A stretch of 64,000 nt of DNA from CBDEGU01 sp965238045 (GCA_965238045.1 CBDEGU010000012.1:248001-312000); one strand, 5' to 3'; positions 52,336 to 62,871 are shown, counted from the stretch's first letter. Program-made: numbers and translations. The notes: generated by a model from the letters alone, not told the origin.

Positions 52336-53717
52336 TCCTATACATTCTTTCCCTTCACCGCGCTTTCAATCATGCTGATCTCGTTCTTGCTGAGCCCGTA
52401 CAATTCATAGATGTTCCTGTCTATCTCAGCTTCGACAGATTCCGTTGATCCACCGTCACGGGCTATCGACGTCGCTCTTTCGACATCTGCGACCACTTCA
52501 TCATGAGCGTCCCTTTGCTTCTGAATGGAAAAGTCGATTCGAATCACGGGCAACTTTTTCTGAAACATTGTTTTATAGATAAAGAAGCCGTTTGCCTTGG
52601 GCACGGTGGTCTTCTTGAACACGTATTCGATCAGGGCAGAGTTGAGAATCCCAAGAACAAATCGGAGATCCTCCTTGACATCCTTTCTCAGAGCGATGCC
52701 GCACACTGTATCTCCGTAGAAGTGTTCTTCGCGCGCAATGCAAAACCTGCTAGTCTCAGCTAGCTCCGCTACGACTATCTTTCGCGATCTCAGTTGCGCC
52801 ATGTCTCGCTGACACCACAGTTCATACCATTGCTTGGTGGACTCTTCGAAATAACCCCGCCCGCGTAGCTTCGGTTTGCTTTCCAATAGGTACTGCCACA
52901 AGCGCTTGTGCCCTTTCAGCTCCTCTTCAGAGATCGCAGTCGTCCTTTGCCCTTCGGTCCTGTAAGGGTAGATCACTGCTTCCGTTACGTCACCGAGCGC
53001 AAACCGGCGGATCTGCCGCCCTCGTATGCAGGGGCGGATAAGTTCCGTCTCAAGACCCAACTCGGCTACCTTCTCGTTTGGTAGGAGAAATACCTTGTTC
53101 GGGCCAGTAACAATCCCTTCGGAAATACCCTGGGATATGTCTGCAAGATGTGACACATGTTGCGACTGGATTCTATCAATCAGTTCCCGAGAAAGAGGAT
53201 CTTGAAAGACCCACGGGGCGCTTGAAAGTAACTGTTGTGGCACTAGCAGCTCTTTGCTATCCAGAGACCGCCTCTTGAACGATACGCGGTGGCCGATGGG
53301 CGGCTTCGTCTTCTGGACGAGAAAGATTCCGGTATAGTTCAGAGCTCCTTCAAATATCTGATGGTCTTCGAAGTCGCACACCTGTGTAATCGACGCGTGA
53401 TCCACGAGTAGCTGTCTCAGCTCTTTTCCATAGCTACGCTTCATGAAGTTGGTCGGACAGATTAGGCACCAGGTTCCATCAGCGCGGAGGCATTCGAGAC
53501 CCTTCTCTATGAACGGAACGTAGTAGTCGAATTTTCCTTTGGCAGTTTTGAATAGGCGAACTAACGCATCTTTCTGTTCCATGAATCCCTGAAACCCAAG
53601 ATAGGGAGGGTTCGCTATCACGACATCGAAACCGTCCTTATTGCGAAACACCTCAGAGAAGAACAAGCGATAGTCAAAATCGACACGATGTCCTTGCGAC
53701 TTCTGTGACTGTGCTAG

Positions 53718-55304
53718 GAGCCTGTCCGAGTATTGGTCATTTTCTTCTTTGAGAAAAAACACAAGTGGGCGATAATGGTTTATGGGAAAAACTTACCGCC
53801 CCTACCTTCCCGAGCAAGAACTGCTGCTGCCTCCTAGTTTGCGCGATTGGCTGCCGGAAAGCCACCTCGTCTACTTCGTCAGCGACGTGGTCGATCAACT
53901 GGATTTGTCGGCGATCGAGAAGGTCTATGAAAAGGAGTGGCGCGGCCAGCCGCCTTACCATCCGCGGCTGATGGTGAAGCTGCTGCTCTACGGCTACTGC
54001 CTGGGGGTGCGTTCCTCGCGCAAGATCGCCGAGCGTCTGGTCGAGGACGTGCCTTTTCGGGTGTTGGCGGCCGGCAATCAGCCCGACTTCCGCACGATTT
54101 CCGACTTTCGCAAGATCCACCTGGAAGCGCTGCACCAGCTGTTCGAGCAGGTGTTGCGGCTGGCGCTGGAAGCCGGGGCGATGGAAGCCGGGGCGATGAA
54201 GCTGGGTCGGGTGGCGCTGGACGGCACGAAGATGAAAGCCAACGCCTCCAAGCACAAGGCCATGAGTTGGGGGCGGATGAAGCAAACCGAGCAGCAGATT
54301 GCCGCCGAGGTCCAACAGATGCTGACCGAAGCGGAGAGGGCCGATGCCGCCGAGGACGCCCGCTACGGGCCTGAGCAGACGGGCCAGGAGCTGCCCGAGG
54401 AGTTGCAGCGCCGCCAGACGCGGCTGGAAAAGATTCGGCAAGCCCAGAGAGCCCTAAAACAAAGGGCGCGCGACAAAGCGGCCGCCCAAGACCACTCAGC
54501 CGACGACGTCCGCAAAGCGAAGCCGCGCGACAAGGATCAGTACAACTTCAGCGATCCGGAATCGCGCATCATGAAAGGCGGCGACGGGTTCTTGCAGGCC
54601 TACAACGCGCAGGCGGCGGTGGAGGGGGTCTGTCAGTTGATCGTGGGGCAGACGGTGACGCAGGCGGCGAACGACAAACAACAACTGCAGCCGCTGCTCG
54701 AAGCGGTCGAGCAGCAGGCGGGGCAGCGGCCACAACAAGTGTTGGCCGACAGCGGCTATTGTTCGGAGCAGAATCTGCAATCTTTGGAATCGGCCGCCGC
54801 GCCGGAGAACAAGATTGAGGCTTACATCGCCACGAAGAAAGACAAGCACGGGGAGCGACCACCGCCAGCGAAGCGCGGACCCTTGCGGCGGGGAGCAACG
54901 CGGCTGGAGCGGATGAAACGCAAATTGCAGACGCGGGCTGGAGCGAAGGTTTACGCCCAACGCAAGGGGATCGTCGAGCCGGTGTTTGGTCAGATCAAAC
55001 AGGGGCGCGGGATGCGAGGGTTTCTCTTGCGCGGGTTGGAGAAGGTGCGCGGCGAATGGGCGTTGATTTGCCTGACGCACAACATATTGAAGATGCACAC
55101 CCTCTGCCATGGATAGCAAGAAGGAAATGCGGTTCGAAGAGTTCGCGGAGGCTTCTGCGGGGCGCGAGAAACTGCTGCCAGGCGGTGTTTGTCCATCCCG
55201 CCCGACTTCGACCGCCCGAGCCCTGCCTTGCCGAACGAGTAAATCTCCCGCCGGAAATTCAACCCAGCACCAAAACCGTGCCAAGCTGATACTCGGACGG
55301 ACTC
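53718..55304 (+). mobile_element. IS1182-family insertion sequence
   Basis: Flanked by CTAG on both sides (53714-53717 and 55305-55308). Ends are inverted repeats GAGCCTGTCCGAGTAT and GAGTCCGTCCGAGTAT. Sits inside the methylase gene. Confidence 0.9.
53782..55116 (+). CDS. IS1182-family transposase
   Basis: A 444-residue DDE transposase. N-terminal LPESHLVYFVSDVVDQLDL and PPYHPRLMVKLLLYGYCLG are family blocks; catalytic acids lie in VALDGTKMKANASKHKAM, VLADSGYCSEQNL and the terminal RKGIVEPVFGQIKQGRGM. A Glu/Arg-rich coiled insert occupies the middle. Intact. MEAGA is doubled (AGAMEAGAMKLG), a small local duplication. Confidence 0.93.
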   Translation: MGKTYRPYLPEQELLLPPSLRDWLPESHLVYFVSDVVDQLDLSAIEKVYEKEWRGQPPYHPRLMVKLLLYGYCLGVRSSRKIAERLVEDVPFRVLAAGNQPDFRTISDFRKIHLEALHQLFEQVLRLALEAGAMEAGAMKLGRVALDGTKMKANASKHKAMSWGRMKQTEQQIAAEVQQMLTEAERADAAEDARYGPEQTGQELPEELQRRQTRLEKIRQAQRALKQRARDKAAAQDHSADDVRKAKPRDKDQYNFSDPESRIMKGGDGFLQAYNAQAAVEGVCQLIVGQTVTQAANDKQQLQPLLEAVEQQAGQRPQQVLADSGYCSEQNLQSLESAAAPENKIEAYIATKKDKHGERPPPAKRGPLRRGATRLERMKRKLQTRAGAKVYAQRKGIVEPVFGQIKQGRGMRGFLLRGLEKVRGEWALICLTHNILKMHTLCHG

Positions 55305-57298
55305 CTAGGTGCTGACCAATTTTGCGGTCGATCTGTTCCTTGAGCACATTTTTGCGGTCATGATCTGGCTCATCGAAGTACTCATTCTTGAGCTTTTCAA
55401 TTTCCGTCAGGCCCTGCGACTGGAACCGGAACCCGAGTAACGAGTTCCCGGCGACAATCTTGAAGTCTAGGTTCGGGAGCGGCCTGATCTCTTGCGGGTC
55501 CTCCTCATCCACAACAAGCGACAGCCACAGGCGCAACTTTGCGATCTCGACCGCGCTCCAGTCTATGTCAACACCGTAAAGACAGCTTTGAATCGCGTGC
55601 CGCTTGAAGTGATACGCGGTGCGCTCGTTAGCACTCTCAAAGTAGGAGTTGAGCGCAAGGCGAGCGCGGACAATCTCCGTCATCATGCCGACGGGAAACG
55701 CCCCGGAGCCGATGGCCGGGTCGCAGACCGTGATGTCCCTGAGAGCAACCTCGATTTGTTTGGCGTGGGCCTCAATGGACTTGGGAAGGCGCGGACGCGC
55801 CTTCTTCTCGTAGCTGGTCGTGCCGGCCTTGAGCGCTGCCTCGTAATGAGCGGCCTGGTCGCCGGAATGGACCAGCACGTCCAAATCGTCTCTGGAAATC
55901 TTCTCGTCTATTCCCGGTGTCCCAAGCACAGCCTGAACCGGCTTGGTCGCCCCGAAGAGCGCGCCCTGAATGGACTTCGGCGAAACGATCGGTTGAGAGC
56001 CGGTGTTCAGCGCCCGGTACAGGTAGCTGATGAGGCTCTGCTGGCACATGTAGTGAACGATCTCACGGGGAGTGTAGAACGTGCCCAGGGACTTGCGGGA
56101 TTCGGCTTCGAGAAGATTCTCAAAGACTTTCCCGAGCATCTCGGGATCGATGGCGACTTCTTGCTCCAGAGGCTCCGCCTCGTTAACGGTGAAGTTGTAG
56201 CGGTCGAACACGTCAAGGACGCCCGTCCCCTTGTCACCTTCCACGGTCACCTCGTCGTTAAAGAACAGCTCATTGGGCAGAGCAAGATCGGTCGCCCTCC
56301 AGTGGTACCCGGAGATCGGCTCGCAGAGGCCGCCGTTCAAGAACGGGATGCGGCCCTTGAACGTCGCGCACCAGGCCTCCGCGCCGCGATCTGTCGCCAG
56401 GGTGTCATAGAACAGGGGCTCGAAGACATCATTGAATATGTTCTTGAACTTCCCGTAATCGCCTCTTGCCAGACGGCGCAGGAAGTCGCGCGGGCCGGTT
56501 CCCCACTCCTCGCCCTTCTGAACGCCCAGCCAGCCCTTCTTCTGAATGAAGTAGAGAAACACAATCTGGCCGAGAAGCTTCTTGGCGAAATCGTCCGTGT
56601 TGACGCCCTTCCTACAGAACTCATCGCGGACAAGCTTGTCCTTCGCGGCGATTTTTTCAACCGCCTCCTTCAGTTTTTGAAAGAGGGCGTAATAGCGGTT
56701 GAAGAATTCCTTGGTCACCGTTTCGACGCTGAAGCTCTCGGCGATCTGCTCAAGAGTGGGGTTTTTGCCGGTCTCTTTGAGGAGGTCCAGGAACCGGCTC
56801 TGTGCGGTGTGGCAGCTTTCACTCTCCCCGACAAGATAGGAGAAGCGGCGGGCCGATGTGAGATTGAGCTTGGCCTTGGCAACGCCCGCTTCCGTCAGCT
56901 CGGTCTCGTATTCCATCCGGACGAAGGAGAACCGCCAGGTCTGCTCGGTCGGCGAGACGAAGGCCACAAGGCCTGCGTCCTTGTCGTCCCGGCTCTTGAG
57001 GTGATGGGCGACGAAGTTGCGAAGCGCTGTTCTTGCCCGTTCGAGCTTCGATTCTTTCGTCAGGTAAACGATCAGGATGTCGAGCTTTTCACCGTCCGGG
57101 GCGCTGTAGGTCCCCACCCGCTCATAGCGGTCGATGTGATCCTTGAACGCATCCAGAATGTACTGCCTACCCCAGATCTGCGCCTTGCTCTCGTCGTAGC
57201 GATTGACCAGCTCCTTGGCGAAGCGCCGAAACTGCTCCCTCTGAAACGCATGGGTGAAGGTGTCGCGGACGAGTTGCCTGGCTTGCTCGCGGTTCATG

Positions 57299-60200
57299 TC
57301 AGCTCACAAATGAGGATAATATGACTTCATGGACGCTGCCGCTATGGCGAGCCAGATCGCTCCGCACTTGGAAGAATTCGCGAGGGATGTCGCGCCGGAG
57401 TACTCCCAGGACCTTGAGGGGATCGACGGTGCCTTTCTTAAGCGCGTCAGCGACCTTCTTCGTCGTCTGCTTGGGAAGCGCGCCGTCGTCGAGCAGGCGC
57501 ATTACGTGCTGGACGAAGACCTCGTCATCATCCGTGAAAGCTTTGCAGCGCTTGATCTCTTTCGCTTTCAGGCGCTTGAGGATGTAACTGTCGTTGCCGC
57601 GGCTGAGTGAGCGGCTACTCACAACCTCGGCACCCTCTGTAGTCGCCGCAATGAAAGCCTTCTTGTTGTGTTCTAGGAGGGCGTAGAACGCTTTGGGGAT
57701 GGCCCGCCTGACCTCGGCTGCATCTACGGGCTTGAGAATCTTAACGGTCGTGAAGAAGTCCAATTCCTTCGTTTCACCTTCGGTTCCGCTCAGATAGAAC
57801 TTGTCGAGCTTGCCTTTGCGGAAGTAGCTGAGCAGGGTCGGCAACGTAGCAACGAGGCCCCCGCTCAAAGCTTCTGCAGAACGTGTCGAGCGGGCCTTCT
57901 TGGGCAGACGTTTGATGCGCTCGAAGAGGTCAGGCTCTTCGTCGCGGACGCGCCGGATCTCGGTCAGGTACTCCAACTCGCTCTCCTCTTCCCCATCCTC
58001 GCCTGTGATCGTTTGCTTGGAATTGAGGCGCGCAAACAGGTCGTGAGACTTTACATCCTCACCCTCCGTCAACAAACGGGCATCCGCACCGAGCATCTCA
58101 ATGAAGGCCTGGATCTTGGCCTCCGCAGACTCCTTGAGCTTGATGAGATCGTTGCCCTGCTCCGAAGGAAAGAAGTTGAAGGTATGAATCTTCTCGAAGC
58201 GCGTGTCTACGCGGTTCACCCGGCCCACCCTCTGCATCAGGCGGGTCGGGTTCCACGGGATGTCGTAGTTGATGACGGTCGCCGCGCGGTGGAGGTTGAC
58301 GCCTTCCGAGAGGACATCCGTCGTCACGACGATCCGGTAATCGTCGCGCTTGTGAAAAGACCTAGCATCAAAATTTTCGATGATCGTCTGCCGCGTCGCC
58401 CTATCCGACTGCCCGCTGAAGCAGATTACCTTGGGCTCGACACTTGCCTCGATTCTTGCTGCGAGATACTCCGCCGTCTCCTTGGATTCAGTGAAGATAA
58501 TGACCTTTTCTTTGAGTCGGCTGTGGGTCCGGAGGTATTTCTCGAAAGCAACCCATTTTGGATCGCGGCGCACGCCTGCCCAAAGATCTTTGACCCGCCG
58601 GAGAACGCTCAGGTCGCCTTCCAGGTCGCGGAGGAACGCAGGCCGAAAGTCCTTTGCGGGAAAGTGCTCGGCCTTCTCTTCGTCGATGAGGCGGTGCACC
58701 GCATCTTCGTTGCCGGTCTCAAGGTAATCAAAAATTTTGTGGATGTGCTTTTTGCTGATGTAGACCGAGCCCTTCTTCGCCTCAGTGATGAATCGCTCGT
58801 AGGATCTGATGAACCGATCAAGCGTCAGTCGAAATGCGCAGAGGCTGCTTTCCAGGCGCTTGACGAGCAGAACCCGCATAAACTTGGCGAGGTTCACCTG
58901 GCGTTGCTGGTCGAGTTGATCAATGTCACCCTTGTAATATTCGCCGCTCAACGGCTTGTAGCGGGTGTACTTGAACTCCAAAACGATCAGCCGGATCGTC
59001 TCCATAAACGCCCGCTCTTCGCGCTCGCTGAAGGTGTAGAAGAACGGCTCGGGGTCCGTCACTTCTGGGAAGCGCAGCCCCTGCTGCGAGAGGTTCCCCT
59101 CGTAGTACTTGGCGATCTCGCCGCGAGTGCGGCGGATCATGAGGTACCTGAGCACACGCTCGCGGATGGCGCTTGCGTTTTCGCGGACAATCTTAAAGAA
59201 CTCCTCCCGGTTAGCCTGCCGGTCTAGCCTTCCGAGCTTCCGCTGCAAGCCGTTGAAGAATCCCTCCAGGTTGCGCAGATTTGGGATGGTACTGTTCTTG
59301 CCGTTCTGAAAGAGCTTGATCTGGCTCAGGATGTCCGCCGGACGGTTGTTGAGCGGGGTGGCGCTGACCAGGATGATGCGCTTTCCCCGGCAAATCTGAG
59401 CAAGCTTTTCGTAGGTCTGATTGCTGTCAGTGCGGAACCGGTGAGACTCGTCGATGAACACGTTAGCGTAGCGGCTTGTATCGCTGCTCAGAAGATCATC
59501 GAGCTTGCCAACTGACTCGAAGTGGCTTTGCCTCACGCCGAAATCGCCGAACACGTTCGGCCACGAGCCGGGATTGTTGCGGTCAAGAAGGGCGGGCGGA
59601 GCGATCACCAGAGTGCGGCCTTCCAGCTCTCTGGCCAGCAATGCAGCCATGTAGGTCTTGCCGAGTCCCACGACATCGGAAAGAAAGACGCCATCATATT
59701 CTTCGAGGATGCGTTTAGCGCTCAAGACTGCCTCTTCCTGATAGCGCAGCTTCATGAAACCGGCCGGAACCAACGAGTCTTCGAGTTCATCCGGCCTGTT
59801 CAGAGAGTCCTTGAAGTACTCGTAAAGAAACTTGAGGTATAGCTCGTAGGGCGTGAAGTGCGCGTAAGGGGATTTTCTCTCTATCGTGTCGACAAACGTC
59901 TGGTTCAGCTCGACACCTTGGTCCCAAAGCTCGTTGAACTTGGCGAGCGAGAACTCGTAGTCCGTTCGCTGCTTCAGCTCGACATTGAATTCAAGATTGT
60001 CCTGAAGTCCGGATTGGGTAAAGTTGCTGGAGCCCGTTATCACCCGTCCCTTGTCACGGTCATTCTCGTGGAAGGTCATGATGTAGAGCTTGGCGTGCAG
60101 CTTCTGCGAGGGGTAGGCGCGCACCTCAAGTTTCCCGAATCTGATCCACTCGATGAACTTGCGGACGCCAGCTTCAATGGGGGCTGTGTCCGGCGAGCCC

Positions 60201-60508
60201 TGAAGCTCCTGCGCAATATCCTGCTGAGCAGATTCCTTGGCTTCGGCCTGCGAATGGAAGTCGATCTCCCCCTGCTGTTTCTTCGCTTGCTCGATCAGGT
60301 CAACGGTGGTACGGTCTGCTCTCAGCCCGACAAGGACGCGGATTGTCTCGGTCTTCTCCAGTGACGGATAGAGCTGGTGGAAGCCGCTGACGAAAAAATA
60401 GCCGACCAGCACATCGAAATACCGCGTATTGTCGCCCAGGAGAACGCGGAAGCGGTCGCTGAGAACGTTGCCCGGCTCATTGGTCAGGAATGTGAGGTCA
60501 GACGACAT
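57299..60508 (-). CDS. PLD-nuclease/SF2 helicase of a defence module
   Basis: A 1,069-residue protein. The N-terminal 200 residues form a phospholipase-D-like nuclease (HAKLYIM near 140, GSSNFTQSGL near 160). An SNF2-type helicase follows: Walker A SDVVGLGKTYMAALLA, NVFIDESHRF, LVSATPLNNRPADI, VVTTDVLSEGVNLH and LMQRVGRVNRVDT. A charged C-terminal region is unassigned. Paired with an N6-adenine methylase in a 1-base-gap operon, it resembles helicase-methylase restriction systems (type ISP-like, DISARM or BREX relatives), but I cannot place it in a named class. It looks intact. Confidence 0.9.
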   Translation of the reverse strand: MSSDLTFLTNEPGNVLSDRFRVLLGDNTRYFDVLVGYFFVSGFHQLYPSLEKTETIRVLVGLRADRTTVDLIEQAKKQQGEIDFHSQAEAKESAQQDIAQELQGSPDTAPIEAGVRKFIEWIRFGKLEVRAYPSQKLHAKLYIMTFHENDRDKGRVITGSSNFTQSGLQDNLEFNVELKQRTDYEFSLAKFNELWDQGVELNQTFVDTIERKSPYAHFTPYELYLKFLYEYFKDSLNRPDELEDSLVPAGFMKLRYQEEAVLSAKRILEEYDGVFLSDVVGLGKTYMAALLARELEGRTLVIAPPALLDRNNPGSWPNVFGDFGVRQSHFESVGKLDDLLSSDTSRYANVFIDESHRFRTDSNQTYEKLAQICRGKRIILVSATPLNNRPADILSQIKLFQNGKNSTIPNLRNLEGFFNGLQRKLGRLDRQANREEFFKIVRENASAIRERVLRYLMIRRTRGEIAKYYEGNLSQQGLRFPEVTDPEPFFYTFSEREERAFMETIRLIVLEFKYTRYKPLSGEYYKGDIDQLDQQRQVNLAKFMRVLLVKRLESSLCAFRLTLDRFIRSYERFITEAKKGSVYISKKHIHKIFDYLETGNEDAVHRLIDEEKAEHFPAKDFRPAFLRDLEGDLSVLRRVKDLWAGVRRDPKWVAFEKYLRTHSRLKEKVIIFTESKETAEYLAARIEASVEPKVICFSGQSDRATRQTIIENFDARSFHKRDDYRIVVTTDVLSEGVNLHRAATVINYDIPWNPTRLMQRVGRVNRVDTRFEKIHTFNFFPSEQGNDLIKLKESAEAKIQAFIEMLGADARLLTEGEDVKSHDLFARLNSKQTITGEDGEEESELEYLTEIRRVRDEEPDLFERIKRLPKKARSTRSAEALSGGLVATLPTLLSYFRKGKLDKFYLSGTEGETKELDFFTTVKILKPVDAAEVRRAIPKAFYALLEHNKKAFIAATTEGAEVVSSRSLSRGNDSYILKRLKAKEIKRCKAFTDDDEVFVQHVMRLLDDGALPKQTTKKVADALKKGTVDPLKVLGVLRRDIPREFFQVRSDLARHSGSVHEVILSSFVS

Positions 60509-60595
60509 TGCAAAAGTCCTTTAGCTCCGCTCTACGACCGCAACTCCCCTTCCCCTAATCAGTTCCCTATCTTACGCAGGTTCTCAGCCAGAATT

Positions 60596-61265
60596 TCCAT
60601 TTTGACCTTGGTGCCACACAGTATACAGCCACGCCGCCACGAATACGACGTGTTTTTTCTCTAAACCCTGCACATCACCTCCGTCGGCAGGCGCCAGGAC
60701 CACGCTGCCGGGTTCGACCGACTCGCCGACGAAGGCCATCAAGCTGTCCCCAGAGGCGTTCGGAATCGTGCGCATCCGAACTCGTCCGATGCCGGCGCCA
60801 TCTTCCTCGGCCGCTACTACAATCAGCGCTTTCGCGTCGGTTTGGCGGCCCCGCACGCCCTCCTCCAGGGCTCCTAAGTAAGTCTCGTCAACCTCAACGC
60901 GCCCGCTGAGGCGATCACGTCCGGGCCGCACCATAGCGCGCCGAAGCTTGTGCAACCAAGTCCAGGCCGTCTTGTAGGCCCAACAGCTGGCGAAAAGCAC
61001 ACTGCAGCAGCACCGTGCGCACCGCCCAGGTTTTGTCTGTTGGCTAGCGAAACGCGCCTCGAACCTGCCCAAGCCCGGGCGAATACGACGTGTTTTTTCT
61101 CTAAAACCTCCGTCGGCAGGCGCCAGGGCTCGTTCATCCGCTCACAGACGTTGATGGAGTGAACTGAGGGGCGCTCCGGCCGACACTGCTCATTCGAAAC
61201 CTTTTTGGAGCCGAAAAGCTGTTGGTCCTGGCCCGGGCAACGCTGGCCGTTCGGCAGCGGCAGCG
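60596..61265 (-). repeat. dispersed repeat family, copy C, split by IS1595 debris
   Basis: CGAATACGACGTGTTTTTTC with CTCCGTCGGCAGGCGCCAGG occurs at 60641-60699 and again at 61081-61129. After the second, GGCTCGTTCATCCGCTCACA and CCTTTTTGGAGCCGAAAAGC match copy A. The insert between them is a deleted IS1595. Confidence 0.65.
60697..61065 (-). pseudogene. IS1595 transposase fragment with internal deletions
   Basis: 60700-60977 is almost identical to 50622-50899 of the intact IS1595 (one difference seen), then about 150 bases are missing, then the CACTGCAGCAGCACCGTGCG part resumes and breaks off again. Both termini are absent. Confidence 0.88.
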
Positions 61266-61305
61266 GCACGGTCCGGCGTGGCAGGTCAGCGAACAGGCGC
61301 CGGTC

Positions 61306-62703
61306 TTAGGGTTTCTCTAGGGAGTAGCGGAGGAGTTCTTGGTCGTTGCGGGTGATGATGTGGCGGTTGGCGTAGGCGGGGTGGGTCCAGTTGATGGCGC
61401 CGAGTTCGCGGCGGCGGTTGACGAACGATGTCGGCTCGATGAGCTTGGTTCGGCTGATTTCCTGGTAACCCTTGGGCGAGAGTTTGGCGATGATGAGCTC
61501 GCCCCGGTCGTTGCTGATGAAATAGCGGTCGTGGTGTTTGACGATGTGTCCGGTGGCCCAGCGCGCGTTTTCCTTGGTGAGGTCCATCGTCTCCCAGAGG
61601 CGCTTGCCGGTGCGGGCGTCGAGACAACGGAGCTGGCCGTAGCTGCAGATGCCGTAGACGTAGTCGCCCGCGATGACCGGGGTGCTGACGAGTGAATGCA
61701 GTCCGTCGGACTCGATTTCGCTGGTGCTGTTGCCCTTCCATATCAGGTCGGCGAGCTGGCGGCTGGGGTGCAGCTTGAAGAAGCGCGATCCCTCGTAGAA
61801 GGACGTCACGAGCAGGCGATTGCGATCGGCGACGGGCGAGGCGACGGTGAGTCCGTGATGGACGCGGAAGGGGTGCTCCCAGTAGGTCTGGCCGGTGCGC
61901 GGGTCGAGCGAGGTTACGGCCCGGGGATGCCAGATGATGAGCTGGGGCCGGCCGCCGACCTCGATCAGCAGCGGGGCGTTGTAGCCGGGCTCCCAGTCCG
62001 AGGAAAGGGCGCGCCAGCGCTCCTGGCCGGTGATCTTGTCAAAAGCCACGACCTTGGCATCGGGCTCGCCTCCGACCAGGGCGATGAGCAGGTTGCCGTC
62101 GACCAGGGGCGCGCCGGCGATGCCCCAGGTGGGGATTTCGGCGTGGTAGTCGGCGACGTAGTCCTTGCGCCAGAGGAGCTTGCCGGTGGCGGCGCCGACA
62201 CAGGAGAGCGTACCGGCGGCGCCGAGCACATAGACGCGGTCGCCGTCGACGGTGGGCGCGGCGCGGGGGCCATTGTCGTAGGACATGCCGCTGTAGTCGG
62301 CCGGCCATTCGAGCGTCCAGAGAAGTTTGCCCGTGGTTTCGTCGAAGGCGAGCGCGCGCTCGGTTCCGCGGCGGCCATGGCGGTTGACGATGTCGGTGAC
62401 GAAGATCCGTCCGCCGGCGACCGAGGGGGAGGAATAGCCGGCGCCGACCGGGGAGCGCCAGGAGAGTTTGAGGCCCGCGGCGGGGAAGCGCTCGAGGATG
62501 CCGGTTTCGGTCCACTCGCCACGGCGACCCTTGCCGCGCCATTCGGGCCAGTCCTCGGCGTGGAGGCTCGTCAGGGCGAAGAGCGCCAGGGAAAGAGTTC
62601 CCAAGAGGGCGACGATGGTATGGGGATGGACTCGGGGTGGCGTATGGACTTGGTGGGACAAGGGGAGCGGCCTCCTGGCCGGCGACTGGCGCGACCGTAG
62701 CAT
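61306..62703 (-). CDS. exported PQQ-like beta-propeller protein
   Basis: A 465-residue propeller protein with a signal sequence (IVALLGTLSLALFALTSLHA). Repeated tryptophan-docking motifs are seen: FDETTGKLLWTLEWP, VGAATGKLLWRKDY, FDKITGQERWRALSS, LDPRTGQTYWEHPF, LDARTGKRLWETMDL. The opening DWPEWRGKGRRGEW is typical of the acidobacterial/planctomycete group. These proteins usually lack PQQ and act as scaffolds or unknown periplasmic proteins. An ATG at 62703 is used; an in-frame GTG at 62631, nearer the signal core, is possible. Confidence 0.88.
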   Translation of the reverse strand: MLRSRQSPARRPLPLSHQVHTPPRVHPHTIVALLGTLSLALFALTSLHAEDWPEWRGKGRRGEWTETGILERFPAAGLKLSWRSPVGAGYSSPSVAGGRIFVTDIVNRHGRRGTERALAFDETTGKLLWTLEWPADYSGMSYDNGPRAAPTVDGDRVYVLGAAGTLSCVGAATGKLLWRKDYVADYHAEIPTWGIAGAPLVDGNLLIALVGGEPDAKVVAFDKITGQERWRALSSDWEPGYNAPLLIEVGGRPQLIIWHPRAVTSLDPRTGQTYWEHPFRVHHGLTVASPVADRNRLLVTSFYEGSRFFKLHPSRQLADLIWKGNSTSEIESDGLHSLVSTPVIAGDYVYGICSYGQLRCLDARTGKRLWETMDLTKENARWATGHIVKHHDRYFISNDRGELIIAKLSPKGYQEISRTKLIEPTSFVNRRRELGAINWTHPAYANRHIITRNDQELLRYSLEKP

Positions 62704-62791
62704 GATGACATTATCTCATTGGCGTGGCGAGGGGGAGAAGGGGGCGGGTACTCGGGGCAAGAGCAGCCGCCGGTGGCCGGAAGGCGGGGAC

Positions 62792-62823
62792 AAAAAAAAA
62801 GAGGCCGGGGGGAACCCGGCCTC
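62792..62823 (-). terminator. Rho-independent terminator of groL
   Basis: On the minus strand GAGGCCGGG and CCCGGCCTC form a nine-pair stem with a five-base loop, followed by nine Ts. It begins 48 bases after the groL stop. Confidence 0.93.
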
Positions 62824-62871
62824 TTGGATGAGTGTTTCGAGCCGCAATGAATACGGGCGGCTTGTGAGGTT

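Larger units (their letters stand above)
52338..57297 (-). pseudogene. large N6-adenine DNA methyltransferase (Eco57I-like), split by IS1182
   Basis: Would be about 1,122 residues. N-terminal part (55306-57297): nuclease-like start region and the methylase motif DITVCDPAIGSGAFPVGMMT, with LYGVDIDWSAVEIAKLRLWL. C-terminal part (52338-53714): motif IV IANPPYLGFQGF, then a target-recognition region and DRNIYELYGLS at the end. The pieces share frame: removing IS1182 and one CTAG gives IGQHLAQSQKSQG. One base separates its start from the helicase gene stop, so both form one operon. Probably a restriction or modification enzyme of a phage-defence pair, now inactive. Confidence 0.85.

Noticed and set aside
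55492..57324. 610-residue open frame antisense to the methylase
   Set aside because: Follows the codon phase of the real minus-strand gene, has no family motif and no ribosome site; long shadow frames are expected at this GC content.
58013..59227. 404-residue frame opposite the helicase
   Set aside because: Shadow frame; no start signal and no similarity.
61696..62700. 334-residue frame opposite the PQQ-propeller gene
   Set aside because: Antisense shadow rich in Gly/Ala/Val with no domain; the opposite frame has repeated propeller motifs.
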